From NCBI RefSeq assembly GCF_003672135.1, contig NC_039513.1:2480833-2544832 (forward strand): a DNA stretch of 64,000 nt, read 5' to 3'. The notes under the pieces were generated by a model, which saw only the letters and a program-made list of their open reading frames with translations, had not been told where the DNA came from and ran no database searches. The stretch comes from Ooceraea biroi (Eukaryota; Arthropoda; Insecta; Hymenoptera; Formicidae). Within the stretch, counting starts at the first letter, position 1. Each line of letters opens with the position of its first letter. Positions 30,435 to 42,980 of the stretch are shown piece after piece. The position numbers and the translations under genes are program-made.

Positions 30435-30703
30435 TGTTACGAATCCCTCCTGAATTTCTCGTATTCATAGAATCGTGCTTTCTAGAATGTATTATCTCTA
30501 CCGTTAGTATCTATATTTCTGTTATATTTCTTTTGTGTTTTGAACGAGAGCCGAGAGTCTAACGATATTTGCGTATCGAGACAGTCTCGCTCCGACCATC
30601 TTCGGTAATAGATATACCGGAGACAATAAAGTTCCATATTAGATATTTAAAGTCAGAATTCTCTCTTTCAATCTTCTCATAATCCCTGCACACTCCTCCA
30701 ACA
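30435..30703 (+). repeat. Copia 3' LTR, shared with a partial tandem copy
   Basis: 269 bp, uninterrupted, so it defines the full LTR. It is directly followed by a second primer-binding site and leader, so it acts as the 5' LTR of the next unit. Confidence 0.93.
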
Positions 30704-30867
30704 GGTTATGGGCCCAGAGGTATACGTGTATTGAGAAGTTTTAAGTGAGTTAAGTAGGAGAGACACTATATTGTCGTGGTGATAAAGTGAGGCAGTTTCC
30801 TCCACCATGAGTGACGTGTTTGACTTGAAAATATTACAAAGTTCAATGGAACGAATTTCCAGCTCTT
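30704..30867 (+). mobile_element. Partial second Copia unit: PBS, leader and first gag codons
   Basis: Matches 15804-15967 with about two differences, including PBS, the ATG and the 5' gag frameshift, and then stops. The next bases (TTTTTAAATTCTG then TGCTATCTGGGA) resemble the right end of the hairpin element near 41630-41652, so the truncation may be an insertion border. Confidence 0.85.
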
Positions 30868-31261
30868 TTTAAATTCTGTTTGCTATCTGGGATAATAAGA
30901 TAAAGATAAAAGATAATAAAATAAGATTTATATTAATAACATAATTATAAATAAATAATTATAAACATAATTAATATATTACATAATATATTAATAAAAT
31001 ATATAAGATTTGTTAATTACTTATACATATATTTCACTAATAATAAGTAAATCGTATTTTCGTTATCATATGATATTTTTAAACATATTATTTTGTAAAA
31101 ATAGTTTTTTGTAATACTTTGAAAGCAAAGAAAAATAAATTCATTAACCTAAAATAAAAATTACTATTTTGATTATTCGGACAGAGGAGACAAAAAATCA
31201 TTGTCTTTATAAATAACATCATTTTCATTTTATTTTAGAATATTTATTTATAAACTATTAC

Positions 31262-31296
<35 letters not shown>

Positions 31297-33500
31297 TTGT
31301 ATATTAATATTACTCACCTGGTTCGACACACTTTCCGCAACCACCTAACCACGATTTACACGATCCAGCTTTTCACGTTTACGTCACTACATTTTTCTCT
31401 GTCTTACCTTACGGCTACGACACGACAGACGTAAGCGTTTACGTCTCGTTCTCTGCCATCACCCTTAACCGAATGTTACTAGGGATTATCTGTTTAAACT
31501 GTGTTGGTAGAAACGGGCCTAAGAAACATATATTAGGCTAACATGTGCTGCCTGAGATTGTACGACATTCGCCAACAAGCTCATAAGATAACTGTAATTT
31601 TCGATTTTTTTCCCATTTAGAAAGTAAAGTCTTGTTTTCCATACTACATTATTGTGTGTATTGTGCAAAAGGATTTTTCATTCTGTGAATTCAATAAAGA
31701 TCCATTTCTTGAAAAATCACTAATTTCGTCGGTAATACAGACGACTTCAGAATCCCCTTACTGACTGCCTCAACCTTTTATCATGAGAGATGGATTACCG
31801 ACTGCAACTTTGGTAGACTGAATGGCACATAGATGGCAGTTGCTTGGATCCGTAATGTATAGGCAGTTAAAAATGTATTCAAATCACAGACATTGCACGG
31901 AGAAGAATAATTTAAATTCTCATAGTATATTTTATGCTGTTTTACGTAAATTTGGTCAGTTATTGTATGAATAGTAATACCATTTGTTAAGAACACTAAT
32001 GTTATTCAAAAATAATTTCGCTAAATTAGCAAATTATTTACTATAAAACTAAAATGAACTATAAAAATAAAATAATTTCTGTTCTACGTTCTGCTGTAAT
32101 GTTGAATAATTTTAATAACTTATAATATAATATTATATTATATTATAATAATAAGAGAAATTTTGTCGTTAGCACATCAAATATGCAGCATTAGTAACAA
32201 CAGCAGTTGTTTCACTGCTATAGTAAAATTATTTTTTCGTGCGTATTATTGAAACTATACATAAAATAAATAAACTAAAATGTGGCGTACATATAAATAA
32301 ATTATATTGGATTAACGTTTACTCAATAATTACTTTATTAAGTATTATAGAAAAAAATGGTTCAGGACGTTTCGACTCAACTTTTCATAAGGAATTACAC
32401 TATGTACTTAGTGGGCGCTTTTTAAGTTACACCTTGTATATCTATATAATAAAAAATCATAATAAAAAAAGTGAAGCAGTAAAGTATATGTACGATAATA
32501 TGTAACTTTTATAAGAAACATTCTAACATATAAAAATGGATACCAGAAAGTCGCTAAGAGGAAAATATAAAAGAATGTGGTGTCTCTCTATTTTAATTAA
32601 AACATCAAAAAGCACAAAAGAGAGTAATGCAAATAAATATTATATTATTGCATTGTAATATATGTATATTTTATATATTAACATACGAATATATATTAGA
32701 ACCCAATAAAATTTAAGAAATAATTTACAATTTACAATCGTTTTTCTTATAAAACATATGACACGAAATAAGTTATTTTCATCCAAAAACACATAATTGT
32801 AATATAATTATGTAAAAGGTATATAAAGAATTATATAACAAATATTTTGGAAGAAATGGAGAAATAGAGAAGAACTTGGTCTTGCTGGATTAATTATGAT
32901 GTAAATTCATATAAATTGAATATTATCATTTATCATATAAGATAATATAACATAATAATAAAATTATTACCTACATATACAATATACTATATTAGAGGTG
33001 TGCATATTAATTCAGTGCTGTTTTTGAAGAAACCTTTATTACAAAAAAATAATAAACAATTATTTTCTAATACTTTTCTCTGTTTATTGGGCAGCTGATG
33101 AATTTCCTGTAAAAAAAGTAAATGAAGGCTAAATTGTTTCAAAAGCACCAAATTAATTTGCACGCCTATAATAATAAAATTATTTAAATTACAGTTATAG
33201 TTACGTTTACAGTTATTATATTTATGTTTTTATTTCATGTAATTTAAATTGACATTATTGTCTTATATTTTGAAATCTATTAGTTGCTGCCCTCTCGTGA
33301 ACAATGTTGATGAATAAACATTCATAAAGGTGACTATGATAACGAGGATGACAATGACGGCGATGTTGAAATGAAATTTTTCATTTTTGGACTTTACATC
33401 ATAATAACATAATAAATTTTAGAAGTCGTAGAGCAAAAACAAGAACAGTTTTCTGATGTACAGTGAACTTCAACTATAATATAGATTAAGTCTATTTATG
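30868..33500. other. AT-rich intergenic sequence
   Basis: No gene recognised. A (TA)n tract lies at about 31263-31294. A stretch at 31310-31460 is less AT-rich and has a consensus-like minus-strand splice donor at its left edge, but no frame supports an exon. The segment 32355-32385 (GGACGTTTCGACTC) resembles the motif seen beside the Penelope terminal repeat. Otherwise nothing. Confidence 0.5.
31263..31294. repeat. (TA)n microsatellite
   Basis: About 16 TA units. Confidence 0.9.
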
Positions 33501-33504
33501 AAAT

Positions 33505-33625
33505 TGATCTGTTCAATTGTTATGAAGATCTCATAATCGAAGATGCTTCACCGATCTGCATATGTATATGCGCGAAGTAATCTCGCCACTCGTGCGTGCA
33601 CTTGGTGCAAGACACGGTGTTTTCC
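33505..33625 (+). repeat. Degenerate terminal repeat of the GATATC family, copy C
   Basis: Aligns loosely with 15490-15600: GATC-GNTCA--NGTTAT-GA-GATCT-ATAATCGAAG, then a GCGAAGTAATCTCGCC stretch and CGTGC-ACTTGG-GCAAGACAC. The final GATATC is lost. Confidence 0.5.
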
Positions 33626-33632
33626 AGCAAGT

Positions 33633-33718
33633 TACACAGATGATACAGTGTAACACTGTGTCCAACACGGAGTGTTCTAACTGTAACACAATGTTACACT
33701 GTTTCACACAGTGATAAC
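33633..33718. repeat. Cluster of interleaved ACACTGT/ACAGTGT inverted words
   Basis: CAGTGTAACACTGTG, TAACACAATGTTACACTG and CACAGTG form several short palindromes. Confidence 0.6.
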
Positions 33719-36700
33719 GTGAGAAGCGTTAATAGATGTTAATAAAATGTTTCAGTATTATCAACATTTTAAGAAATCTTATATGTAATTTTTAAATTGT
33801 GATACTATTACTTTTGAATATAATGTACTGTTACGAGATGTAACGCTAATATTTTAGTTTTTTGGAGTCAATGCATTGAAGCAATTTATCCCAGGGACTC
33901 AAGTTGTGTGCGTTTTCCGATTTAAGGATAATTCAAGTTGTCGGAAAAGGAATGTGAGAGTCGGAGATTCAATTATTAATTGGATAGTTAATTAGCGAAA
34001 TATTGGATTTATTCAAGTTGATCAATTGACAATTTTGAACAAATTTAAAGTGAGGGAGAAGTAGCTAGAGTATGAACTTTGATTTGTGACCGCGTTGACG
34101 CCGTTTTAGAGATCTCGTTGCTGTACTTCTTTTTAACCGATTTGAAGAACTGAAGAACCGCGGATATAAGTGAAGAGAGCCAGTTGAGAACCAGGAAGAG
34201 AAGAGAGCCAGGAAACTTGGTTGGTTCCTTTTATACCAAAATCGTGAGCAACAGAATTTTCCTTTAGCCAATGGGAGATCTCGAAAATGGCTGCAACAGG
34301 CATAGGCAGAGAGGGAGGATTCCGCGCAAATCCCCGTTCTTGGCCTACAGAATCTTTGCGAAAGTTCTAACGATTCTTATATGTATATATACTTATGGCA
34401 TTTTATATATAATTTTATCTTGTTTGATCAAACATAAGATACTTGTTTTTAAACAACGGGAATACAAATATTGGTATCGTTAATCTGTGCGTTAACATTC
34501 TGCAATAGACATAGCATTTTAATGAGAAAATAATTCAAAAGATATGGTCACGCTTCGTCTCCAGGACACGCGACCTGCTTAACATTTACTTATAACCGAG
34601 CCTTGAAGAGTGACTATATCGATATAATTAAAATGCTATAAAAATATATCTCGTGTGCGTAAGTCTTAGGCACTATGTCGGGGAGGATAACTAAGCGTGC
34701 AACCTTGGTGCCTTGAGAGGTTGTTCGGAAAGGAATTTTGGGATGAATCATAAAAGAGAAAGTTTGTCGGAAGGCAGTAACATTGGTATATGGTGGTTAG
34801 ATGAAAAAAGGAATCCGGAAAAAAAGGAGACTTTGTCGGGACGTAACAGTACATAAATGATACTTGTAATTTAGATCAAGATCAAGAAGGAAGAAAATTA
34901 TAAATTTAAAAGGCTCTGAAGCTCTATAGATTCTTTTCACTTAATTCTAGTTTAGAAGTTAGTGATAGGACATTAAGACAAATACATTGAAAGATATACA
35001 ATAAAAATCTTATTATTATCAATATAAACATTTCTTACATAATTTATTATATTCTTTCAGAATTTACGTGCAAATATCAATTATGTGCAATAAATTTAAT
35101 TTAAAATAGAAATATATCCTTATTAAAAGTTAGGATAATTCTATAAAAATGATTGATTATAATAATATTTTTCATTCCCACCAAATACAGATTACAATAG
35201 TTGTATAAAATGAAGTGACATATAACGAATGTTCTACCTTATTTATACTATCGTTATATACATATGCACACATTGGGTAATAATTATGCTTTATACTTAT
35301 TATAGGAGTGGGACTTGAGTGAGCTTTATGAGTAGTGTATGATTGTATTACGTGTACGTAGACGTAACATGTACGTTACTTGTATTGTAACATAGTTTTA
35401 TCAGATAATTAATATATTATCTGTTACATCTCAGTTATTATATTCTGTATCTAGTCATTATATTCTTGTTACATCTTAGTTTATTGCAACAATATAATAC
35501 TTACATAACTATATTTGTTGCTTATTCTTATTAGATAATAGTTAGTCAATTATGCTCTTCTATTTTTATATTCTTCCTCTTTCTATTTCGTTTTTTCTCT
35601 TTCTTTAGCGAAAATATATAAAAATAAAAATAGATTGTAATTCCACGATTTGAATGCTTATAATACTATAAAATATAAAATTAAAAACGTAAAATAATAA
35701 GACAAAAATTGTAATGCTCTTTTATTGAGATTTTTAAAAATTACACTTACATTTCAACCGTTCCAACAAAAAGTTTATATAGTATAGCACAGTGCAATTT
35801 AGCGTTTCCTAGCGTGTGGAAAACACCCCTATTATATTGTGTCTTTTGATATTGTTACACGAGCTATGGTTTTTATTCAATAATGTAGTTTCTTATAATT
35901 GCTATGGATATAATACTAAACATTCTCCTTTTACCTATATGTGTAATAATAAACACTGCATTGAACAATCTAGTAAATGCGCAAGATGACAATTCATATT
36001 TTTCTTTTTATAAATTTTTATGAAATGAGGAATGCCTCATTAATATTGACATTTTATTGCATGATTGTTACATGGACGTTTGTTTCACGACCATACAATT
36101 GCAAAACTCATCGAATTTATCGACAATTAATTCGAAATAATTGATTTTCTTGGTATAATTAATCGATTATGTAATATATGCGTCAAAATATTTGTGATAT
36201 ACATACATAACCATTTTATACATATATAAACATTATGTTGTCATGATTAAACTGTTTCAGAGGCAGAATTTCTAAAATACTGAATACATTTTTCACTCTT
36301 TTATCTTCGTTTGTCTTCTAAGAGCAAACTCTTGTCGATTCATACGATTTTAGCATAATGGATCCACGTATTGTAATATCGAGCGCGATGCATCATACGA
36401 AGGGCGAGCACGTCTATTCGATGCTTGAATATCGCATCTCGGGGACTCGTCGGCGTAATTTGTCAGCTATTCAGTTTGATAACAATATGGATCTGATACC
36501 TACGTAGTAGCGGAGACCCGTGAGACTTGGAACTTGGCGGCATTGGAGGGGGCAGGGAAAGGGGGAGGGGATGTGACCCAGTTTATTCGAGGCTTCAATT
36601 CCGTATTCTTCTCTACGGAAACAGAAGTTGCCCGTTTTCGTTACGGCTTCTTGCTGACAAACTGGCATTAGAAGTAATCGCATTAGTTGTTAACGAAATT

Positions 36701-37197
36701 CGCAGGTTAATCGAATTTATCTGGCTGCTCTTCTTGACCTGTCTCTCCCTCTTCCTGTCCATCCCTTTCTCCCCTCTCTCTCTCTCACTCTCTCTGTCTT
36801 TACATTGAGAAATTCAGCTGGTGCAAGCGCGATCGGAAGCCGGTCAAGATTTATTAGACATCGAATTAGTTCACATGCTATTAATCCCGACCGGTACGAC
36901 TCCTCCTCCATCGGTCTAGGCTTGGCCCGGTCGTCATCGGGTCTAACCGTTGACCACACCACGCCCTGAGCATTAGGGTTTGTCTAGAAGCGAGTTAAGT
37001 GTCGATTTAGATCGTAACAAAGAAATCACAAATGCGGATCAAGTCTTCGTTAATATCAAAACAGTTCTTTCATGTTGCACATACTTATTATACTTATTAT
37101 TTATGATGTCCTTTTGAACAAGCTAATTCTAAGAGATGCTTGATGAGTATATTGTATTTGTAAAGCATTACTCAATAGATACGTGTATTATTTATAT

Positions 37198-37234
<37 letters not shown>

Positions 37235-37869
37235 ATTTGAGTATAGTTTTTAGAGCTCCACTGTATGATAGCATAAAATAATCATCTTCGAAATATTGTT
37301 AAATAATCACATTCGATGTATGCTTGAAGAGTTCACTTGATCGTCTTAAAAGTTGCCGTAAACTTCTTGATTATCTTTCTCAATACTCTTGAGAGATCCA
37401 AGGATATACAGCGTATCACGTATATCCGCTATCTCTAAGGACTAGAAAATGTATGCATAACAAAACAGATCTTAGCGCGCTTTACACGGAAATCGTGTGT
37501 TTGTAGATCCCGGAGTGTTTGCAATCGTGTATCATTTCCTGTTCTCGAAGTTTACCCGCTTGACTGCCGTTCGAGGCCTCGTTGTAGTCGGCGCATATGT
37601 TATTAAACGATACGAAGAGAAATTACGGTCGTTGCCGTCGCGTGCAACGGGACGAGCACCGGACGTGCACACGTATACCCAGGCACTTGTCGAAGGAGAT
37701 GGTCGAAAGGATTCGACTGTACGCGAAATTATGGCAAAATTACTCAATCCGATGCAATCTGGTGAATTACACCTCGGCGGAGTAACAGTCCCTACCGAGA
37801 AGGTCTGCTCGAGTGTATGCGTGTGCTTGACGCATTTTGGTGAGGTTCGGCAAAGTTAAGAAAGGCCCG

Positions 37870-38290
37870 ACGAGACGGAGGTATGCTTTGTGCTCACGCT
37901 AGGGCGCACATAAATATCCCCCTTCGGTGCGAGCTATACATCCGCGAGGAATCCGCGCGCGCGACGCGGGCATGGGGGTGCACAAAGGGTGCATATGGGT
38001 GCGCCCGCGCGCGTTATGTATGCGCTGCACACGCAGCTAGGCCGCATTATCATTTCTTACGGTCTCCAGACACGCCAGCCAACCAGCTAGTCAGACAGTC
38101 AGCTAGGCTCGATTTTCACCCCCGTTTCCTAATGTTGGAATTTCGTATGTGGTAGTCCCGGCGCACCCGTGGCGATGCATGCGCGCGCGTTATTATTCGT
38201 ATCCGGCGCGCGCGGAGTAAACGTGCATGCACATGCATTTTCTTAATGCGCGCTCGTCGCCAGGCTCATGCGATGAGAAACGCGCGTGTG
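37870..38290. other. CpG-rich block with GCGCGC runs
   Basis: High local density of GCGCGC and CGCGCG words in AT-rich surroundings, with a TATA-like CATAAATA at about 37910. It could be a promoter region, but no transcript is visible. Confidence 0.35.
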
Positions 38291-40289
38291 AGACGGATAT
38301 ATTCCTTTCGCTGTTGTTACGCTCGACGAGATCTCGCCTAGATTGCCGACCTGAGAGTTGCATCGAAATAATCCGTGGTAATAAATATATTTCAAGCCAC
38401 TAGATTTTCATCATGAATCTGAGTTTACTTAGTTTATACGTCTTAATAAACTCTTGATTAACCCCGTTTGTGCGAGATTTGAATTATCCGTATCATCGAA
38501 AATCATCTTTAATACTTTGAAAATCGGTCTGCCTGGAATAATTAATTCTTGATCTGGCTTTCTATATCTGCGAATGAATTTTTATTTGACATTCTATTAA
38601 CGGAACTAATTATTCTGAAAAGGATATGGTCATCGGTTGATATTTGAAAAGAATTCGACACGATGGATAGGTGGGTGCACGTGAATATAGATTTTCCTCT
38701 TCGGTGATAGAAGAAATTGATATTCAAGGGGAGTGCATTCGCATCTTCACGGAGAGAGCCTTATACGAGGATATACCTATGCAGCATCGTATATGTTGAG
38801 AATATTCTAATTTAATATCGAACTCTTGTGCACGCCTTCGAAGCTTCAAGTGCCAATCGAGATTTCCTTATACGGCTCGCAAACGTTTCACATGTTTCTT
38901 TCTGTTAGCTCTTCGACGATATATTATATGTGCCTGTTTTTCGTTTAAGCTTTTTTTTAAATAATATCCTGTAATAAATATTGTGCTTTCATATAGAGAT
39001 TTTTTTGCAACTTGTATTAATGGTTGTAACAATATTCATCATTAAAGTTGCGTAATATATACGATTCTATCATTAAGAGAGACACGGCAATGCTCATACT
39101 CTTATTCTTTCTTCCCTCCCTTCTATCTCGCATCATAATACCCGATAAATAATTAAATTTACAGCAGTTAAATGGCCGACAGTTCAAAAGCCGATATATT
39201 AATCGGATTAGCGAAAATTGACGAAGTAGCACGAACGGATTGATTCCTACCGGTAATTGCTTTCACATCACCGTGTAATTGATATATAAGTTCGCAACTT
39301 GATGAATACATGCATGTGAATAAATCGACAGAAAAAAATGTTCTAGTAATTTTTACATTATTTTCTAAAAAATTGATTGCGTAATATAATACAAAAATCC
39401 AATTTTTCAGTAAAGAGTATTTTTTCTCATTTTCATTTTTCTATTTTTCTCATAACGATGGTTATTGATTTTTGACAGGTGACACGAAAACGCTACCGAC
39501 ATTCCTCGATATTAATATTGATTAATTTTGTGCGCGCGTTTGGAAATTAATAAATATTAATATGAAGTCGAGCTCGCTTTATTACTGGTTGAGGTTTACT
39601 GCCAAATGTTGTTTCCTGTTTGGAGGGATACCTCCGCAGATCGAATCGAATTTATAAAATCGCGGAGATACACAGTTAGTCTGCTTGTTGATTTGATATC
39701 AACAATCGTTTTCGACGAATAGAAATATCTATCGTACTCGCATATAACAGTATGGATTTATTCAATAGATAAGGGATATTTAATAGAACGATCAAAGCCA
39801 TTCGGCTGCAAAGCCAACCGTGCTCTTTGGTTGTTACCCTGGAATGTATCAATATAGAAGTTTTATCGTGCAAAATAGAAAAAGCGAATATTCGATCGGG
39901 TTGCCTTACTGTTGATGAAATGGCATTTTTTTAAAAAAGTAATCGACTATTCACCTATTACGAGAAAACTGAACCTTGAGTACAGACTGCATATACATGT
40001 GTGCTATTAAAACAAGCTTAAACTAACACTAAAATAAATTCTAAATAACAACAGCGATAAAAATGCATTTATATCCGTTTTTTGATCATTTTGCAATAAT
40101 ATACAGCAAATTTTCCTATAACACAGTTTCGTACAACACGGATTCGTATAACGCAGTGGAAAAATGTGAAAGTGTTTGTATACGTGTTAAATCTCACTCT
40201 CTATCTCATCTGCTAAATGACAGTCTCGTGTAATGCGTTAGATACATATAGCGAAATACAATTAAGGGGGTAAATATGCCGATGAGGGG

Positions 40290-40352
40290 AGCCAGCCCCG
40301 ATGACCTTGACCTTGACATATATTATCAAGGTCAAGGTCATCGGGGCTGGCT
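40290..40352. repeat. Perfect hairpin, 27-bp arms
   Basis: 40290-40316 and 40326-40352 are exact reverse complements with a nine-base loop. The arms contain CAGCCCCGATGACCTTGACC. Confidence 0.95.
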
Positions 40353-40495
40353 TCGTCCTCCTGAGTGACCTTCAAAAAGTTTTAGCCGTCGCTCGTTGTT
40401 TATTAAAAAGTTATTAACAAAAGAAGTTTCGAAAGTATAGCAGTTATTTTGAATATTGAAAGCCCAAACAGTTAAATACAAAGTATTCTCTGCTT

Positions 40496-40515
40496 TAACC
40501 TAACCTAACCTAACC
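40496..40515. repeat. (TAACC)4, telomere-like
   Basis: Four units of TAACC, the complement of the insect telomeric TTAGG repeat up to phase. Confidence 0.85.
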
Positions 40516-40769
40516 TGATTAGGTTGTTTATTAAAAAGTTATTAACAAAAGAAGTTTAATGATTTTGCAGGAATTTTCAGCTGTCCACACGAAGTAAGGA
40601 CTTGAATTTGACATATATTACAAAGGTCACCTCCCCGAATAACCCGCACTAAGTTTCAATCGTGGATTGTTGTTTATTAAAAAGTTATTAACAAAAGAAG
40701 TTTCGAAACTATAGCAGTTATTTTGAATATTGAAAGCCCAAACAGTTAAATATAAAGTATTCTCTGCTT

Positions 40770-40789
40770 TAACCTAACCTAACCTAACC
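40770..40789. repeat. (TAACC)4, telomere-like, second copy
   Basis: Same four units at the end of the second module copy. Confidence 0.85.
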
Positions 40790-41125
40790 AGGGTAACCTG
40801 CAACGGCATATTTACCACTTTTGCTTTCAGATAACAGTTGTGAGCTGAATCAGGCCCACCACTGACTCTCGTTTTTTTTCGGCGCTCCACTGCAAGACAT
40901 ATATCTTTTTATTTATTATCATAATTAATGTCTTTTACAATGTTTTAATACTTCAAAGTATGACAAATACATATACAAAAACGAAATTATGATTGTTGTT
41001 AATATACATTCCACAGAAATTCACGAAAATGGTCTAGTTTTGAGCGCGTCAAGGTGGCATAACCCCTTAATACTCATGATGCAATCAAGATAAGAGATTT
41101 GTAGATTTATATATATATGTATATA

Positions 41126-41440
41126 CCCACACAGCACACTTTATCTGAGAGATATCCCATAGATATCATTTTGGGATATCGCAATAGCCATAAGATATCC
41201 CAAGATGATCTCAGTTATCCGTGGGATGTACAAAATATGCACAAGTGTCCGCCTAAAATCCGCCTAGGGGATATCCTACAGATATCGCAGACGACATCCA
41301 GAGGATGTCCGAGTGATGTTATGAGATATCCTCTATACAGCACAAAAGTCCGAGAGACATCGAAGGGATGTCTAAAGGACATTTTATATCCTGTGGACAT
41401 CCCTTCGACGTACTTCGGACTTTTGTTTTGCTGTATGAGA
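41126..41440 (+). repeat. GATATCC-rich hairpin element, plus copy
   Basis: It begins CCCACACAGCACACTTTATC, contains many GATATCC/GGATATC words, and ends in an imperfect hairpin around GGACATTTTATATCCTGTGG. The inverted counterpart is 43230-43518. Confidence 0.75.
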
Positions 41441-41684
41441 TGTAGCATTCAATATCGTATGTATAGATATTCCACATAGCACAGAGAGTTCAAAAAGAAT
41501 TCATTTGTATGTCACAAATGCTAAGTTCATTTTCAGAAGCAAAAAGAATAGAAAAAATGTTATGGAGCGTAAAAGAATTCTTTTTGCATCTGAAAATTAA
41601 CTCACAATTTGTGACATACAAGTGAATTTTTTAACTCTCTGTGCTATCTGGGATATCTACATATCTACGATATTGAATGCTACA
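41441..41684. mobile_element. Hairpin MITE, about 100-bp arms
   Basis: The outer arms (TGTAGCATTCAATATCG and its complement at 41668-41684) continue inward through AGCACAGAGAGTT and GTATGTCACAAAT with small gaps. A central loop of about 40 bp remains. It has no coding capacity. Confidence 0.75.
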
Positions 41685-42265
41685 TAATAATACATTTCTG
41701 ACATTTCATAAAATAAAGAAGAGGATAATGATATATGAAAGAAGTTTACATTGCAGAATAAATGTTTATTTATATAATCAGTCTTTCAATGTAAAAATTG
41801 GCTGTAGAAGTATATATTAATCTTATATAATAGTAACAAATCTCTTTAAAAAAACATAAAGTTTACAATAACATAACTTTTCATTTATAAAAGGAAACTT
41901 TATAAACTTTATAAACATAACTCTTAACAGTACCTCTTAAAATTATCACAAGTTTCTAAGTGTTAAAAGTAAATAAAAAATTCTTGTAAGTTCTTGCAGC
42001 ACAAAGAAAAAGCTTTAACCACATACCTCCGATATGACACGAAACATAAACATAATACGAAAAGTAATAAAAGTAATATTGTTTATGGTCTTGCTGCTTC
42101 CTCATTGTCATTGTTCGAATGTCTTATGTATCTTTGTTTGGCATGTCTTAGGCAGTCTATAATACACTTTTTTATTCCCAGTAGTGTTGCATCATTATGC
42201 AACTGTATTATAATTGCTGAAAAATAAAATAATATCATTGTTTTATACTTTACTGAAAAAACTGG

Positions 42266-42630
42266 ATGATGTATATCTTTTTCAATTATATGTTAAACTT
42301 ACGCTCTACAATTTTGCGAAATGGTGATAATAATTGTTGCGGTTTAGAAGATGGTAGTGTTATAATTGTTCAACAAATAGTACGACATGTGCAGTTGAAT
42401 GATTTTGTGATAATAGGAAAGAAGTTTGTACGAAAAACATATTTTTACAATACTCCTTGCACATCTAGTTTACTAGACACGTATGTCGTTTCAGAAATCG
42501 GAATCAGCGTTATCGCAAACTAGAATGTGGCTATTGTCTAAAGTAAAACGAAAATTTTTTTAAAATACCATGTGGAAATGATAAATACGTTATCGTGCCA
42601 TTACTGCACAATGAAAATGATTAATTAATG
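42266..42630 (+). pseudogene. Remnant of an unassigned coding sequence
   Basis: The frame from 42266 reads NLRSTILRNGDNNCCGLEDGSVIIVQQIV and VIIGKKFVRKTYFYNTPCTSSLLDTYVVSEIG. After a frame change near 42565, the text PCGNDKYVIVPLLHNEND ends at a stop (about 42628). The spacing and the closing hydrophobic YVIVPLLH look like the C-terminal part of uncharacterised insect transposon-associated proteins, but I cannot name a family. It lies between two inverted GATATCC-rich elements and may be their cargo. Confidence 0.4.
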
Positions 42631-42715
42631 ATTGATTAAAGCTCACCTGTAACTTAACCTCGATGCGAATTGTATAATATTGTTATCATTCAATTATTCA
42701 CTTCACTTATTTCGC

Positions 42716-42732
42716 TTTCTCTCTCTCTCTTT

Positions 42733-42774
<42 letters not shown>
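42716..42774. repeat. Microsatellite (CT)n...(CA)n
   Basis: CTCTCTCT run followed by about 17 CA units. Confidence 0.95.
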
Positions 42775-42775
<1 letters not shown>

Positions 42776-42980
42776 CACGTACGCACATCACATATTTATT
42801 CACTCTTACTCATTTAAATAATTCACTCCTGTACTCGATCACTCTCTCGCTGACTGTCAATCCCTTGTTCGTTCACTCGATCTATAACCATAACCTACAA
42901 AGGTCTAGATATATCGCTAGCGCTCTCTTGCGGCAGAAAGTGCAACTGTACAACAATCGACGTTGACGACGATGTTTCTT

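Larger units (their letters stand above)
13864..30703 (+). mobile_element. Copia-type LTR retrotransposon, heavily interrupted
   Basis: The 5' LTR runs 13864-15803 (split by an insertion) and the 3' LTR 30435-30703. Both begin TGTTACGAATCCC and end CCTCCAACA, with about four differences in 269 bp. Copia order is kept: gag, protease, integrase, RT, RNase H. Three insertions lie inside: the GATATC-family fold-back in the 5' LTR, a LINE in the GAG-preintegrase region, and an 8.9-kb composite in the integrase. Pol has five or more nonsense codons and frameshifts. The left border abuts Harbinger sequence. The right border is obscured by a second partial Copia unit. Confidence 0.93.
33626..40268. 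other. Intergenic sequence without recognised gene
   Basis: Mostly AT-rich. Local features: repeated GTAACACTGT/ACAGTGTAAC words at 33630-33715, a (CT)n run at 36772-36800, (TA)n at 37203-37229, and a CpG-rich block around 37870-38290. The longest frame (37497-37859) shows no domain and no exon signals. Confidence 0.5.
40269..40816. repeat. 548-bp repeat element with 13-bp inverted ends and telomere-like units
   Basis: The ends GGTAAATATGCCG (40269-40281) and CGGCATATTTACC (40804-40816) are perfect reverse complements. Inside are a 27-bp-arm hairpin (40290-40316 with 40326-40352), a module of about 121 bp present twice (40395-40516, 40669-40789) with a partial third copy (40523-40557), and four TAACC units at the end of each full module. 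No coding. Confidence 0.7.

Noticed and set aside
31310..31460. Possible minus-strand exon ending in CAG|GTGAGTA
   Set aside because: A good donor consensus alone, with no supporting frame, acceptor or homology.
37497..37859. 120-codon plus-strand frame
   Set aside because: No domain, no splice context, overlapping frames on both strands in a GC-shifted stretch.
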